From positions 1-15,111 of the forward strand of contig RHFA01000098.1 of assembly GCA_003724275.1 (NCBI GenBank): a DNA stretch of 15,111 bases. Reading direction: 5' to 3'. Position numbers and translations under genes: made by a program. Origin of the DNA: Thaumarchaeota archaeon S13. GTDB taxonomy: Archaea; Thermoproteota; Nitrososphaeria; Nitrososphaerales; Nitrosopumilaceae. The notes below the pieces were generated by a model. That model was not told the origin of the DNA and did not search any database. It saw only the letters and a list, made by a program, of their open reading frames with translations. This document shows, one piece after another, positions 1 through 6,874 of the stretch (position 1 is the stretch's first letter; each line of letters begins with the position of its first letter).

Positions 1-16
1 CCGCGCGCCGCGCGCA

Positions 17-478
17 GTGATCGCAAAGGGGGACCGCCTGCCAGAGTTTGAGCTCCCGGACGCCGAGGGCAAGGCGTTCTCCTCGCGGAGCCTTGCGGGG
101 CGGGCATGTGTCATCTACTTTTACCCAAAGGACTTTACGCCAGGCTGCACGACAGAGGCCGCCGAGTTTTCCCGCGAGCACGAAAAATTCGAGGCCGCCG
201 GCGCCACGGTCGTCGGGATCAGCCCCGACGGCCCGGCGTCACACAAAAAGTTCTGCGCAAAGATGTCCATACCCTACACGCTCCTCTCCGACGAGAACCA
301 CCGCGTCGCCGAGGCCTTTGGCGTCTGGGGCAAAAAGAAGTTCATGGGCCGCGAGTACATGGGCGTCAGCAGGGCGACGTTCCTCGTCGGCCCTGACGGA
401 GTCGTCCTCGAGGCCTATGCGAGCGTGAGGCCCGCGGGCCACGCCGCGCAGGTCCTCGAGCGCCTGGCCCGCGCGTGA
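17..478 (+). CDS. bcp: Peroxiredoxin, BCP/PrxQ type
   Basis: Thiol peroxidase of the cytoplasm that reduces hydrogen peroxide and organic hydroperoxides. The 153-residue length is normal for the PrxQ/BCP family. The peroxidatic cysteine is C44 in the PGCTTEA motif (residues 42-48), with a thioredoxin-fold core on either side. The classical resolving Cys five residues after it is missing (A49). C80, in the helix reading SHKKFCAKM, lies 36 residues after C44, which matches the alternative PrxQ arrangement with the resolving Cys in helix 3; a disulfide C44-C80 is therefore inferred. The start is GTG at 17. The promoter lies outside the window or in the 16 bases before it. The stop overlaps an in-frame GTG of the next reading frame (GTGA at 475-478), but the next gene more likely starts at 547. 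Confidence 0.93.
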   Translation: MIAKGDRLPEFELPDAEGKAFSSRSLAGRACVIYFYPKDFTPGCTTEAAEFSREHEKFEAAGATVVGISPDGPASHKKFCAKMSIPYTLLSDENHRVAEAFGVWGKKKFMGREYMGVSRATFLVGPDGVVLEAYASVRPAGHAAQVLERLARA

Positions 479-515
479 GCGCCGCCGGCGCCCACGCCTG
501 CGCGCCGCCGGTCAA

Positions 516-525
516 GTTTTATAGG
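516..525 (+). promoter_or_regulatory. TATA box for the Cys-rich small protein gene
   Basis: An AT-rich element (GTTTTATAGG) stands out in very GC-rich DNA. Its centre is about 27 nt before the GTG at 547, the usual archaeal TATA-to-start-site distance, so it both predicts a leaderless message and favours 547 over 475 as the start. Confidence 0.55.
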
Positions 526-546
526 CGCTCCCCGGCGGCCCCTCCC

Positions 547-924
547 GTGGACGACTTTGAGCGCGAGTATCCGGGGTTTGACTGGCGCAACACGCCGGCG
601 TACGAGCACCCCGGGGGCCGAAACTGCCCGTGCCCAAAGCACGAGTACATACGCGAGCAGATGCGCCACGCGAGGACGGTCAACTCGTCGGGAGGCCGCG
701 GCGAGCGCGTCACGCTGCGGTTCTGCCCAGAGCACCATGACGTCTACCTCAACGAGGTCATACCGTCCATGCCGCTCAAGTTCCGCATACTCACAAAGAT
801 CGCGCTCAAGGCAGGCGCGATCAGGGTCGTCAAGCTCACGCACATGCAGTCAGACCTGTGCTTTTACTGCCGCTTTGGCTCCGGCGGCCACGGCAAAAAG
901 AGCGAGCTTCCCCCCGTCTCCTGA
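547..924 (+). CDS. Conserved-looking Cys/His-rich small protein, function unknown
   Basis: Not recognised. A 125-residue soluble protein with three Cys/His clusters: CPCPKH near residues 28-33, FCPEHH near 59-64 and CFYC near 106-109. These could form one or two zinc or iron-sulfur sites; this is inference from spacing alone. The centre (MPLKFRILTKIALKAG) is basic and amphipathic. The reading frame is open back to a GTG at 475 that would overlap the peroxiredoxin stop, but a TATA-like element about 27 nt upstream of the GTG at 547 makes 547 the better start. It ends 12 nt before the UbiD-family gene, for which no separate promoter is visible, so the two are probably co-transcribed. A role linked to redox or quinone chemistry is possible from context but not shown. 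Confidence 0.75.
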   Translation: MDDFEREYPGFDWRNTPAYEHPGGRNCPCPKHEYIREQMRHARTVNSSGGRGERVTLRFCPEHHDVYLNEVIPSMPLKFRILTKIALKAGAIRVVKLTHMQSDLCFYCRFGSGGHGKKSELPPVS

Positions 925-936
925 GCGCGCGCGGGC

Positions 937-2391
937 ATGGCCCTCGAGGACCTCGGCGAGTTTGTCGGCGAGCTGGAGCGCGCAGGCGAGCTGCGCCGCG
1001 TCACCTCCGAGGTCAGCGCAGACCTAGAGATCGCCGAGATACTGCGCCGCGTGACATATGCGAACGGGCCGGCGGTCCTCTTTGAGAACGTGGCCGGAAG
1101 CGACATTCCCGTCCTGGGAAACGCGTTTGGCTCGATGAGGCGCATGGAGATCGCCCTGGGCACGGCTGACTTTGAGGGCATTGGGTCGCGCATCGCCGAC
1201 CTTGCGCGCATGGAGGTGCCCTCTGGCATACTGGGCAAGATCAAAAAGCTCCCAGAGCTGTCAAAAATGGGCGACGCGTTCCCAAAAGAGGCGCGGTCTG
1301 GCCCCGTGACCGAGGTGACCGGCGAGGGGACGCTCGCAGGCCTTCCGATACTGAGGACGTGGCCGCATGACGCCGGCCGCTTTGTGACGTTTGGCCTCGT
1401 TGTCACGAGGCACCCAGAAACGGGCACGTACAACCTTGGCGTCTACCGTATGCAGGTCGTCGACGACACGCACGCCATAATGCACTGGCAGCGCCACAAG
1501 CGCGGCGCGCAGCACCACGAGGCCGCAAGGGAGGGCGGGGGAAAGACAGAGGCCGCCGTGGTCATAGGCGCCGACCCCGCCACGGTCTTCGCCGCAGTCG
1601 CGCCCGTGCCCGAGGGCCTCGACAAGTACCTCTTTGCCGGAATCGTGCGCAGGTCTGGCATCGAGACGGTCCGGTGCCGGACCGTCGACCTCCGCGTGCC
1701 CGCGCGCGCCGAGATCGTCCTAGAGGGGCACGTCGATGCCGCCGACATGCGAGACGAGGGCCCATTTGGGGACCACACGGGCTTTTACACGCCCGTGGGG
1801 CGATACCCGACGTTCACCGTGACGGGCATTATGCGCCGCAAGCGGCCCACATACCTCGCCACGGTCGTCGGCAAGCCCGTCCTCGAGGACGCGTACATTG
1901 GCAAGGCCATCGAGCGCTCGTTCCTGCCGCTGCTGCGCATGATGCAGCCCGAGATTGTCGACTTTGCCATGCCCCCGGCGGGGTGGTTTCACGGCCTCGC
2001 CGTCGTGTCGATCAAAAAGAGGTATCCGGGCCAGGCCAAAAAGGTGATGATGGGCCTGTGGGGCATGGGCCAGCTCTCCCTCACAAAGGCGATCGTCGTC
2101 GTCGACGACGGCGTCAACGTCCATGACGCCAACGACGTCATCTGGGCTGTCACGACGCGCGCGGATCCCGCGCGCGACACGGTAATCATAGACGGCGCGC
2201 CGACGGACACGCTGGATCCCGCCTCGCCGCGCCCAAACCACGGCTCAAAGATGGGCATCGACGCTACGGCAAAGACGCGCGAGGAGGGCCACATGAGGGA
2301 AGAGCAGGAGCCAGTCGCCGCCGACGAGGCAACGCGCCGCCTCGTCGACTCGAGGTGGGCCGCCTATGGCCTGGGCGAGACGGGCGCGTAA
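937..2391 (+). CDS. ubiD: UbiD-family prenylated-FMN-dependent decarboxylase
   Basis: Reversible (de)carboxylase of the UbiD superfamily, which uses prenylated FMN made by a UbiX flavin prenyltransferase (not in this window). At 484 residues it is full length. Visible family features are the N166-x4-R171 pair (YNLGVYRM), the basic HWQRHKRG stretch (183-190), and the catalytic EGPFGDHTGFY motif at 274-284. R171, E274 and D279 fit the family's Arg-Glu-Glu/Asp triad. Two roles are plausible in archaea: decarboxylating a naphthoate intermediate in menaquinone synthesis by the futalosine route, or decarboxylating anhydromevalonate phosphate in the archaeal mevalonate pathway. The facing neighbour resembles MqnC, which tilts towards the first, but sequence alone does not settle it. 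Its last 28 nt overlap the 3' end of that neighbour. Confidence 0.92.
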   Translation: MALEDLGEFVGELERAGELRRVTSEVSADLEIAEILRRVTYANGPAVLFENVAGSDIPVLGNAFGSMRRMEIALGTADFEGIGSRIADLARMEVPSGILGKIKKLPELSKMGDAFPKEARSGPVTEVTGEGTLAGLPILRTWPHDAGRFVTFGLVVTRHPETGTYNLGVYRMQVVDDTHAIMHWQRHKRGAQHHEAAREGGGKTEAAVVIGADPATVFAAVAPVPEGLDKYLFAGIVRRSGIETVRCRTVDLRVPARAEIVLEGHVDAADMRDEGPFGDHTGFYTPVGRYPTFTVTGIMRRKRPTYLATVVGKPVLEDAYIGKAIERSFLPLLRMMQPEIVDFAMPPAGWFHGLAVVSIKKRYPGQAKKVMMGLWGMGQLSLTKAIVVVDDGVNVHDANDVIWAVTTRADPARDTVIIDGAPTDTLDPASPRPNHGSKMGIDATAKTREEGHMREEQEPVAADEATRRLVDSRWAAYGLGETGA

Positions 2392-3482
2392 AAGTTGTCG
2401 CGCTCTACGGCCTCGTAGCCGACCTGCCGTATCGAGGCCTCTATGGCCGCGCCGCTGAGCTCCGTGGACCGCGCCCCCGTGCACGAGACGACCTCCTCGC
2501 CGATGAGCGTGCCGCCAAAGTCGTCGGCCCCGTACTCGAGGGCGAGCTGCGCCATGCCGACGCCGTTTGTGAGCCACGACGACTGGAGGTGCGGTATTAT
2601 GGGCCCGAGCACTATCCTGGATATGGCGATCACCTTTAGCAGGCTCGCCCCGCCGGCGCCGTGCGTGACGGTGCCCTCCTCTGCGAGGGCCGTGTTGTTT
2701 GGCTCAAAGTTCCACGGTATGAACGCCATGAACCCGCGCGTCCTCTCCTGCAGCCTGGCTATGCGGTCAATGTGCTCGGCTACCTCGGAGGCCGTCTCCA
2801 CGTGGCCGTACATCATGCTCGCCGAGGACGGGAGGCCGGCCTCGTGGGCCTCGCGCATTATGCGAATCCACTCCGAGCCCGTTATCTTTTTGGGGCTGAT
2901 GACCCCCCTGACGCGGTCGGAGAGTATCTCGGCGCCGGCCCCGGGCATCGACTGCATCCCGGCGTCCCTGAGCCTCGAGAGGACCTCGCGCGTGGACGAC
3001 CTGGACACGCGCGCAATCATGTCGACCTCGGAGGCCGAGAGCGCGTGCACGCCGACCTTTGGAAACTCGGCGCGCATCATCGCAAAGGCCTCCTCATAGT
3101 ACTCTATGGGCAGGCTCGGGTTGTGGCCGCCCTGTATGAGGACCTGCCTTATGCCAAATGACTCCCACGCGGCCCTGATGCGGGCCCTTATCTGCTCGAG
3201 CGTCAGCGTGTATGCCTCGTCGTCGCCGGGCGGCCTGTAGAACGCGCAAAACTTGCAGTCAGTCACGCAGACGTTGGTGTAGTTGAGTATGATGTTGTTG
3301 ACGTACGTGACCCTCCTGCCAAAGCCCGCGCGCGCGAGGTGGCCGGCGGCCATGCCCATGAGCTTTGCGTCATCTGACTCTAGGAGCCTCTGGCAGTCGT
3401 CCCTGCCTGGCCGCGAGCCGGCCATGGCGGCCTCGAGGATGTCCCCGACGTCAGAGCGCGCGCACCCGACAAGCTGGCTCAA
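2364..3482 (-). CDS. mqnC: MqnC-like radical SAM enzyme (dehypoxanthine futalosine cyclase)
   Basis: Radical SAM protein of the MqnC/MqnE/CofH/CofG group, 372 residues, the usual size. The [4Fe-4S] motif is C72-x3-C76-x2-C79, within TNVCVTDCKFCAFYR. IQGGHNP (116-122), GAGAEIL (181-187) and IPWNFEPNNT follow in the family's order. The CAFYR ending of the cluster motif and the GAGAEIL form favour MqnC, which closes the cyclic intermediate of futalosine-dependent menaquinone synthesis. CofH of F420 synthesis is the main alternative, and cofC and cofD lie 10 kb away. The start is TTG, supported by a TATA element (CTAAATAA, minus strand) centred about 27 nt upstream; the start codon and first codons lie inside a perfect inverted repeat. 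The 3' end overlaps the UbiD-family gene. Confidence 0.82.
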   Translation of the reverse strand: MSQLVGCARSDVGDILEAAMAGSRPGRDDCQRLLESDDAKLMGMAAGHLARAGFGRRVTYVNNIILNYTNVCVTDCKFCAFYRPPGDDEAYTLTLEQIRARIRAAWESFGIRQVLIQGGHNPSLPIEYYEEAFAMMRAEFPKVGVHALSASEVDMIARVSRSSTREVLSRLRDAGMQSMPGAGAEILSDRVRGVISPKKITGSEWIRIMREAHEAGLPSSASMMYGHVETASEVAEHIDRIARLQERTRGFMAFIPWNFEPNNTALAEEGTVTHGAGGASLLKVIAISRIVLGPIIPHLQSSWLTNGVGMAQLALEYGADDFGGTLIGEEVVSCTGARSTELSGAAIEASIRQVGYEAVERDNFYAPVSPRP

Positions 3483-3550
3483 CGCCGCGGCGCCGCGGCC
3501 CCCCTTTATTTAGCGTTGGGCGCCGCGGCGTTGAGCCAGCTTGTCGGGTG
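3463..3550. repeat. Perfect 32-bp inverted repeat around a divergent promoter
   Basis: Arms 3463-3494 and 3519-3550 are exact reverse complements and are separated by 24 bases. The left arm holds the TTG start and first six codons of mqnC (MSQLVG); the right arm mirrors them on the plus strand ahead of nreA. The stem is very GC-rich (it includes CGCCGCGGCG). The match stops abruptly at both ends, which suggests a recent inversion-duplication or active conservation. Confidence 0.95.
3503..3513. promoter_or_regulatory. Shared TATA core of divergent mqnC and nreA promoters
   Basis: The AT-rich core CCTTTATTTAG sits in the loop of the inverted repeat. Read on the minus strand (CTAAATAAAGG) it lies about 27 nt before the TTG of mqnC. 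Read on the plus strand it lies about 23-27 nt before the mirrored TTG at 3531. A single element serving both directions is inferred; no second AT-rich element is seen between the genes. Confidence 0.6.
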
Positions 3551-3569
3551 GCGCCGCGCCGCGCGGTGA
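3531..3569 (+). other. Possible 12-codon leader mini-ORF before nreA
   Basis: The right arm of the inverted repeat carries a mirrored copy of the mqnC start, beginning TTG AGC CAG. It encodes MSQLVGWRRAAR and stops at TGA 3567-3569, which overlaps the GTG at 3566 as GTGA. It could act as a leaderless leader ORF that hands ribosomes to nreA, or be an accident of the duplication. Confidence 0.3.
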
Positions 3570-4723
3570 TCGCCGACTCGCGCCTGGAGAGGGAGGCCCT
3601 CGCGAGGGAGTGGAACGCGCGCCTCGCCGCGTCTGCGCCGCTGTGGCGCGACGGCGTCGAGGGCTCTAGCCCGCCGTCCGTCTTTGTGGGGTCCCACGGG
3701 TACCCTCGCCTCGGCGCCGGCCCGCTCGTCCCGGCCGCGCACGGGGACACGGGCCTCCTCGGCGCGCCAGAGCGCTGGGGCGGCATGTCCCTCGCCGAGA
3801 TCGTCTCGATGCGCCTGCGCCTCGTGCGCGGCGTGCGCGCGGTCCGCGCAGGCGACACGGGGGGCAGGTACGTCGAGTCCCTCCAGGAGGTCGCGATGGC
3901 CTCGCGGCCCGCCGACGCCGAGCTGCGCTTTGGGCGGCCCGCCGCCGCGCGCGGCGTTCCCGACGGGCACTCGGCGCCGTTCGGGCCAGTCGGAGAGATA
4001 GAGTCCGCGACGTTCTCTGGCGCGCCGGCGCTGCGCGCGCTAGAGCGCGCGCGCGATGACACGGACCTCGGCGCCGCCGAGGCCGTCATGTCGCTGTACC
4101 GCAGCGGCGTCGAGGTGACGCGCATACAGGCGTGCCTGAGCGTCGGGATGCTCGGCAGGCGCCGCCGCCTCGTCCCGACGAGGTGGGGCATCACGGCAGT
4201 CGACTCGGCCGTCTCGCATGCGCTCTCGCGCGAGTCGCTTGCGATGCCAGAGATAGACTCGTGGCGCGTCCACTTTTCAGAGAGGCTCGGCAACCTGTAC
4301 GCCGTGGTGCTCTTTCCGCACGCGTGGCGCTTTGAGATGGTCGAGGCGTGGCAGAGGGCCGACGGCACGATGGCCTTTGGGTCAGACTCGGAGGGCCACG
4401 GCGGCATCAGGCACGCGCCGGCGATCGCCGGAGCCTACCACGCGGCCCGCCTCGCCGTCTGCGAGCACCTCGTGCGCGCCGGCGCGCAGGCCGGAGCGCT
4501 GGTCCTGCGCGAGATACGCCCCGAGTACTCGGTGCCCGTCGGCGTGTGGCAGGTCCGCGAGGGCGTCCGCGAGGCGATGCGCTCGCCGTTTGAGGCCGTC
4601 GGGGGTATGGACGAGGCCATCGCGCTTGCCTCCTCGCGGACCAGCGTGAGCGCCGCCGAGTGGGTGTCGCACGGGGCCACGGCGCGCGAGCTGCGGCAGA
4701 GGACGCTCGCCGAGTTCACGTGA
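3566..4723 (+). CDS. nreA: Archaeal NreA-family DNA repair protein
   Basis: Member of the archaeal Nre family (DUF650/DUF651), linked in haloarchaea to repair of crosslinking DNA damage and to the sliding clamp. Recognisable parts are the family's N-terminal GSSPPSVFVGSHGYP stretch with a following GP-LVP (residues 33-56) and, late in the protein, WRVHFSERLGNLY and WRFEMVEAW. The last residues, Q378-x2-L381-x2-F384 (QRTLAEFT), form a PCNA-interacting peptide. The cysteine-rich segment that often opens NreA proteins is absent. I chose GTG 3566 (385 residues), where the start overlaps the stop of a leader mini-ORF as GTGA; GTG 3548 is an in-frame alternative six codons longer. The gene diverges from mqnC through the inverted repeat and is followed closely by the thaumarchaeosortase-like gene. 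Confidence 0.85.
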   Translation: MIADSRLEREALAREWNARLAASAPLWRDGVEGSSPPSVFVGSHGYPRLGAGPLVPAAHGDTGLLGAPERWGGMSLAEIVSMRLRLVRGVRAVRAGDTGGRYVESLQEVAMASRPADAELRFGRPAAARGVPDGHSAPFGPVGEIESATFSGAPALRALERARDDTDLGAAEAVMSLYRSGVEVTRIQACLSVGMLGRRRRLVPTRWGITAVDSAVSHALSRESLAMPEIDSWRVHFSERLGNLYAVVLFPHAWRFEMVEAWQRADGTMAFGSDSEGHGGIRHAPAIAGAYHAARLAVCEHLVRAGAQAGALVLREIRPEYSVPVGVWQVREGVREAMRSPFEAVGGMDEAIALASSRTSVSAAEWVSHGATARELRQRTLAEFT

Positions 4724-4740
4724 GGCGTGGGGCGGCAGAA

Positions 4741-4750
4741 CTCTTTATTT
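4741..4750 (+). promoter_or_regulatory. TATA box for the thaumarchaeosortase-like gene
   Basis: CTCTTTATTT stands in GC-rich DNA just after the nreA stop. Its centre is about 29 nt before GTG 4775, which supports that start over the earlier in-frame GTG at 4727. Confidence 0.55.
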
Positions 4751-4774
4751 GTGCGCCCCTGCTCGGGCCCTGCC

Positions 4775-5701
4775 GTGGTAAGCGTGATGATGGCCGCCGG
4801 CATGGCGCTCGTGGCGGCGCCAGTCGCCCTGGCGCTCGCGGCGTACCCCGACACGTTTGAGCTCGGGTGGAACCAGGGCCGCGGAGGCGCGCTCTTTGCC
4901 GTGGCCTTTGCCGTAGCCGAGCTCGCGATGCTCAGGGTGGACATTAGCGCGCGCCGCGCGGCCGCATGCGTGCCCATCGCCGCCGGCGCGATCGCCTACA
5001 TCGTCGCCGCCGAGTCGGGCCTGCGCGAGTCGCTCGCCTCGGCGTCGGCGACGGCCGGAGTCGAGCTCTCCGCGTCGTGGACGTGGATGTGGGACATTGC
5101 CATAATCACGGCGTTCATGGTCGCCACGCTGCACGTCCTCCTGGGCCGGAGGTGGCTGCGCCTGACGCCGGCCGGCCCCATATTCCTGGGCGGCAGCGCG
5201 CTCATACTCGGCCTTGACGCCTACTTTCCCTACAACCGCCTCGGCGCGCTCCAGTACGTCGTGCCGTACATGGTAGAGCTCAACGTATGGCTAGTCACGG
5301 CCTTTGACCTGGGCACGGCCATTGCGCGCGACAACATGATGTTCCTGAGCGGCGACCACGGGCACTTTGCGCTGCAGGTCTTCTGGCCGTCCGCCGGCGT
5401 CCACAGCATAATAATCTACTCGCTGGTCATGATGGCCTTTCTCCTCAAGATGCGCGTGCCGGCGCGCCGCAAGGCCGTGTGGTTTGCCGTCGGCATCGTG
5501 GGGACAGTCGCCGTCAACGTCGTCAGGATATTCCTCCTCTCGTGGTATGCGCTCAAGGTCACCGCCGACGCCGAGCGCTGGGAAGAGTTCCACTCCGTCG
5601 CCGGCGAGATAATGTTCCTGCCGTGGCTCTTTGCGTTTATCGCCGTGGTAATGGCAGTCGAGACGCGACGCGCGCGCCGCCTCGAGCGCGCTCAGGCATA
5701 G
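4775..5701 (+). CDS. Thaumarchaeosortase-like integral membrane protein (archaeosortase/exosortase family)
   Basis: Polytopic membrane protein of 308 residues with about seven or eight hydrophobic segments (near 2-23, 37-54, 64-80, 105-124, 134-150, 200-225, 235-259 and 277-296). Archaeosortases and exosortases are thought to cleave and anchor secreted proteins bearing a C-terminal sorting signal; in Thaumarchaeota the proposed signal is PEFG-CTERM. The expected active-site triad is partly visible. R251 (NVVRIF) and H273 (EEFHSVAG) are in place, but the usual nucleophile motif CSG-x-R-S reads S206-A-G-V-H-S here, so Ser replaces Cys. The start is uncertain: GTG 4775 is chosen from the TATA position; GTG 4727 and ATG 4787 are alternatives. 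Its last 10 nt overlap dinB on the other strand. Confidence 0.72.
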   Translation: MVSVMMAAGMALVAAPVALALAAYPDTFELGWNQGRGGALFAVAFAVAELAMLRVDISARRAAACVPIAAGAIAYIVAAESGLRESLASASATAGVELSASWTWMWDIAIITAFMVATLHVLLGRRWLRLTPAGPIFLGGSALILGLDAYFPYNRLGALQYVVPYMVELNVWLVTAFDLGTAIARDNMMFLSGDHGHFALQVFWPSAGVHSIIIYSLVMMAFLLKMRVPARRKAVWFAVGIVGTVAVNVVRIFLLSWYALKVTADAERWEEFHSVAGEIMFLPWLFAFIAVVMAVETRRARRLERAQA

Positions 5702-6783
5702 TCGTCCATGCTCGACTGGCCGCCGGCGTCTCCGAGGTCAGAGACCCTCACGCCGAGGCGCCTCACGGGAACCTCCTGGGACTCTAGGGCCTCGCGCAGC
5801 AGCGATTCCGCAGCGCGCTCCATCTCGCCGAGCGAGGACGTCGCGCTGCGCAGCGTGGTGGAACGCGACCTTGTGGACATGTCCGCCTGGATGATGAGCA
5901 CGCCGACGGACCGAAACGTCCTGGCGTCTGCCGCTAGCGACTCGTGGATGTCGGCGCAGAGGCGCGGGATGGCGCCGGCCAAAAACTCGGCGTCAACCGA
6001 GTCGCGCTCGAGCGTGGCGATCCTGCTGTACTGGACGTTTGGCCCGCGCTCGGAGACGGGCTCGTCGTCAATCCCGCGCGAGGCGTTGCGCAGGTACGTC
6101 CCCATGCGGCGCCCGAGGACCTCGGAGAGCTCAAAGACGCTCCGCTCGCGCGCGTCGGCCACGGTGCGGACGCCGGCGGCCTCTAGGGCCTCCTCGGCGC
6201 GCTTGCCCAGGCCCGGTATCTTGCGAACTCCGAGCGGCCCGAGAAACGCCTCGACGTCCCCTGGCGCCACGACGGTGAGGCCGTCGGGCTTTTGGTGGGC
6301 CGAGGCGATCTTTGAGACAAGCCTGTTCGGCGAGACGCCCACCGAGCACGTCAGGGACAGGGCCGAGCGCACGTCGTTCTTGACCTGCTGCGCGACATGG
6401 CGCGCGGTGCCATAGTCGCCTGATGTCCTCTGCGTGACGTCCATGTACGCCTCGTCGCGCCCGACACACTCGAACGTGTCGGCGTGGCCGCGCAGTATCT
6501 CCATCGCGCGCGCAGAGACCCCCTCGTAAAACGCAAAGTCCACGGGGAGAAACCTCGCCTCTGGCACGTCCCTCAGGCGCCGCCGCGCCAGGTTTATCGC
6601 CATGCCAGACCCCACGCCGTGCTCGCGCGCGACATAGTTTGCCGTCGCGACGGCCCCGCTGTCGCCTCCCCTCCCCGAAAAGACGCAGACGACCAGGGGG
6701 GCCGCGCGGAGGAGGGGGTTGCGCGTCTCCTCGCACTGCGCGTAAAAGTGGTCAAAGTCGGCGTGCAAGACTATCCTGCCCAT
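5692..6783 (-). CDS. dinB: DNA polymerase IV, Y-family (Dpo4/DinB type)
   Basis: Error-prone translesion polymerase, 363 residues. The N-terminal palm motif HADFDHFYAQ places catalytic D9 and steric-gate Y14; VVCVFSGR, DSGAVATANY and the second metal pair D110-E111 (GRDEAYMD) follow as in Sulfolobus Dpo4. A helix-hairpin-helix (VRKIPGLGKRAEEAL) lies near 176-195, followed by the little-finger region. The C-terminus, Q356-x2-M359-x2-Y362 (QSSMDDYA), is a PCNA-interacting peptide. ATG 6783 is chosen because a TATA element lies about 27-30 nt upstream; that element overlaps the earlier ATG at 6810, ruling 6810 out in practice. The SIDEAYLD motif of Dpo4 is GRDEAYMD here, keeping both acidic residues. 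Confidence 0.95.
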   Translation of the reverse strand: MGRIVLHADFDHFYAQCEETRNPLLRAAPLVVCVFSGRGGDSGAVATANYVAREHGVGSGMAINLARRRLRDVPEARFLPVDFAFYEGVSARAMEILRGHADTFECVGRDEAYMDVTQRTSGDYGTARHVAQQVKNDVRSALSLTCSVGVSPNRLVSKIASAHQKPDGLTVVAPGDVEAFLGPLGVRKIPGLGKRAEEALEAAGVRTVADARERSVFELSEVLGRRMGTYLRNASRGIDDEPVSERGPNVQYSRIATLERDSVDAEFLAGAIPRLCADIHESLAADARTFRSVGVLIIQADMSTRSRSTTLRSATSSLGEMERAAESLLREALESQEVPVRRLGVRVSDLGDAGGQSSMDDYA

Positions 6784-6810
6784 CGCGCGCGCCGCCGCGG
6801 CGCGGCCCAT

Positions 6811-6818
6811 ATATCTCG
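6811..6818 (-). promoter_or_regulatory. TATA box of dinB
   Basis: AGCGAGATATATG (minus strand) ends in an in-frame ATG but is best read as a TATA element, centred about 30 nt before the ATG at 6783 that opens the conserved polymerase sequence. Confidence 0.6.
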
Positions 6819-6843
6819 CTAGCCCCGCCGCGCCGCCCGTTGG

Positions 6844-6851
6844 GCTAAATA
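6844..6851 (+). promoter_or_regulatory. TATA box of the small gene upstream of Alba
   Basis: CTAAATAG, centred about 27 nt before GTG 6875, diverges from the dinB promoter some 30 bp away. It supports a leaderless GTG start. Confidence 0.6.
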
Positions 6852-6874
6852 GGCCCCCCGCCGGGCCGCGCGCC

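Noticed and set aside
2443..3099. Plus-strand frame of 218 codons opposite mqnC
   Set aside because: Antisense shadow of a clear radical SAM gene; no promoter and no recognisable sequence.
2364..3482. CofH (Fo synthase subunit) instead of MqnC
   Set aside because: Kept as an alternative only: CAFYR after the cluster motif and the GAGAEIL form fit MqnC better, and the neighbour is a UbiD-family enzyme.
3463..3550. Terminal inverted repeats of an insertion sequence
   Set aside because: The arms enclose only 24 bases, no transposase is present, and one arm is native coding sequence of mqnC.
3451..4407. Long minus-strand frame (318 codons) opposite nreA
   Set aside because: Shadow of nreA in GC-rich DNA: Ser/Arg/Ala-rich with no domain, while the plus frame has family motifs and a PCNA peptide.
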